From Coleofasciculus sp. S288 (GTDB lineage Bacteria; Cyanobacteriota; Cyanobacteriia; Cyanobacteriales; Coleofasciculaceae), in NCBI GenBank assembly GCA_020216575.1, contig JAIUYC010000405.1, positions 1 to 5,152 on the forward strand: a DNA stretch of 5,152 nt, read 5' to 3'. Positions 4,424-5,152 of this stretch are shown here, piece by piece. The number at the start of each line of letters is the position of its first letter. Position 1 is the first letter of the stretch. The position numbers and the translations under genes are program-made. The notes under the pieces are model-generated. The model had not been told where the DNA came from, searched no databases, and saw nothing but the letters and a program-made list of their open reading frames with translations.

Positions 4424-5152
4424 ATGCTTGAAAATATTGGACGCATTAAGAACCCGATTCTCAGAAGTGCTGCGGCGGCGAGTATAGCCTTTTCGATAGT
4501 CACTATCGTCTCTGGTGTAACAATCGGTGTAGCTAATGGTAAAGACCAATCAGCTCATCGGTTCGGTGTTTATTCCTCCTTGTTGGGGACGGGTTGTGGC
4601 GCCCTGTTTGGCTTGATTTTTATGGGTCACGAAAGTAATGAAAAATCAAATCGAAACCGACAAGCCACTCCAACACTATCTGACAGCAAAACTTGGAAAG
4701 ATTGGCGCAATTTCGCGGTTGTTCGCAAGGTAAAAGAAAGCGAAGAAATTACCTCCTTCTACTTAAAGCCTGAGGATAAGGGCGAAATTCCTAACTTTCA
4801 ACCTGGTCAATTCTTAACCATCAAACTCAATATTCCCGGACAGGATAAGCCTGTCATTCGCACTTACTCGCTTTCAGATTACCCTGATCCGCTTGATTAC
4901 TATCGTTTATCCATCAAGCGCGAACCAGCACCCAAAGGATTAGATGTACCGCCTGGTGTCGCGTCTAACTTCATGCACGATCGCATTCAGGAAGGTTCGA
5001 TTATTCCAGCTAAGCCACCTAATGGCAAGTTTGTCCTTGATGTTAACAAGTCCATCCCTGCGGTACTGATTAGCAATGGAGTCGGAATTACTCCTATGCT
5101 CAGTATGGCAAAAGCCTGCACCCAACTCAATCCCAATCGCCCTATCTGGTTC
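4424..5152 (+). CDS. Membrane-anchored FAD/NAD(P)H oxidoreductase, N-terminal part (3' end outside window)
   Basis: The frame is open from ATG 4424 to the last base, giving 243 residues without a stop. AGGAG at 4412-4416, 7 nt upstream, supports the start. Two hydrophobic helices are predicted by eye at about 15-37 and 47-67, joined by a short polar loop. The basic N-terminus (R7, K9, R14) and positive-inside reasoning place both ends in the cytosol. From about residue 92 a ferredoxin-reductase-type module begins: F127-QPGQF at 126-130, the FAD-binding RTYSLS at 146-151, LSIKRE at 162-167, PPGVASNFMHD at 176-186, and the NAD(P)-binding SNGVGITPMLSM at 217-228. These segments resemble the reductase half of flavohaemoglobins, but no globin domain is present. 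In its place is the membrane anchor. The rest of the NAD(P) domain, and perhaps a C-terminal 2Fe-2S domain as in related reductases, lies outside the window. The electron acceptor is unknown. Confidence 0.9.
   Translation, partial: MLENIGRIKNPILRSAAAASIAFSIVTIVSGVTIGVANGKDQSAHRFGVYSSLLGTGCGALFGLIFMGHESNEKSNRNRQATPTLSDSKTWKDWRNFAVVRKVKESEEITSFYLKPEDKGEIPNFQPGQFLTIKLNIPGQDKPVIRTYSLSDYPDPLDYYRLSIKREPAPKGLDVPPGVASNFMHDRIQEGSIIPAKPPNGKFVLDVNKSIPAVLISNGVGITPMLSMAKACTQLNPNRPIWF

Overview
The window looks like chromosomal DNA from a cyanobacterium, probably a filamentous one. The palindrome GCGATCGC (HIP1, typical of cyanobacterial genomes) occurs four times in 5.15 kb, where chance predicts about 0.1. 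The genes match known cyanobacterial families (a GH100 neutral/alkaline invertase, TPR proteins, a DM13 lipoprotein), and the intergenic gaps hold hairpin repeats of the kind scattered through such genomes. All six supported genes lie on the + strand. I see no tRNA, rRNA, CRISPR array, transposase or phage gene.

Layout: (1) 1-381, the C-terminal part of a TPR-repeat protein that begins upstream of the window. (2) 382-614, a non-coding gap with a short perfect hairpin and three TTTTCAC motifs. (3) 615-1166, a probable DM13-domain lipoprotein whose linker carries a 39-nt (13-residue) tandem repeat. It is followed after 19 nt by (4) 1186-1983, a short-chain dehydrogenase resembling glucose 1-dehydrogenase, with a Cys-containing insertion. 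(5) A 159-nt gap with a long imperfect inverted repeat and an overlapping second one. (6) 2143-3534, a complete GH100 invertase. (7) 3535-3832, a gap holding a C6/G6 hairpin that may be a terminator, a second copy of a T-rich motif, and a GC-rich palindromic element. (8) 3833-4330, a single-domain cupin with complete metal-binding motifs. (9) 4424 to the window end, the N-terminal 243 residues of a membrane-anchored FAD/NAD(P)H reductase, cut off by the window edge.

Functionally, the centre of the window suggests sugar metabolism. The invertase would split sucrose into glucose and fructose, and the upstream dehydrogenase could oxidise the glucose to gluconolactone with reduction of NAD(P). 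The DM13 lipoprotein (a family proposed to act in redox reactions) is very probably cotranscribed with the dehydrogenase, but a functional link between them is inference. The cupin and the membrane reductase may form a separate unit. Nothing in the sequence ties them directly to sugar metabolism. No clearly new system is evident. The items most worth checking are the DM13-dehydrogenase-invertase neighbourhood, the Cys-containing insertion in the dehydrogenase, the mutually exclusive hairpins before the invertase, and the two-helix anchor on the reductase.
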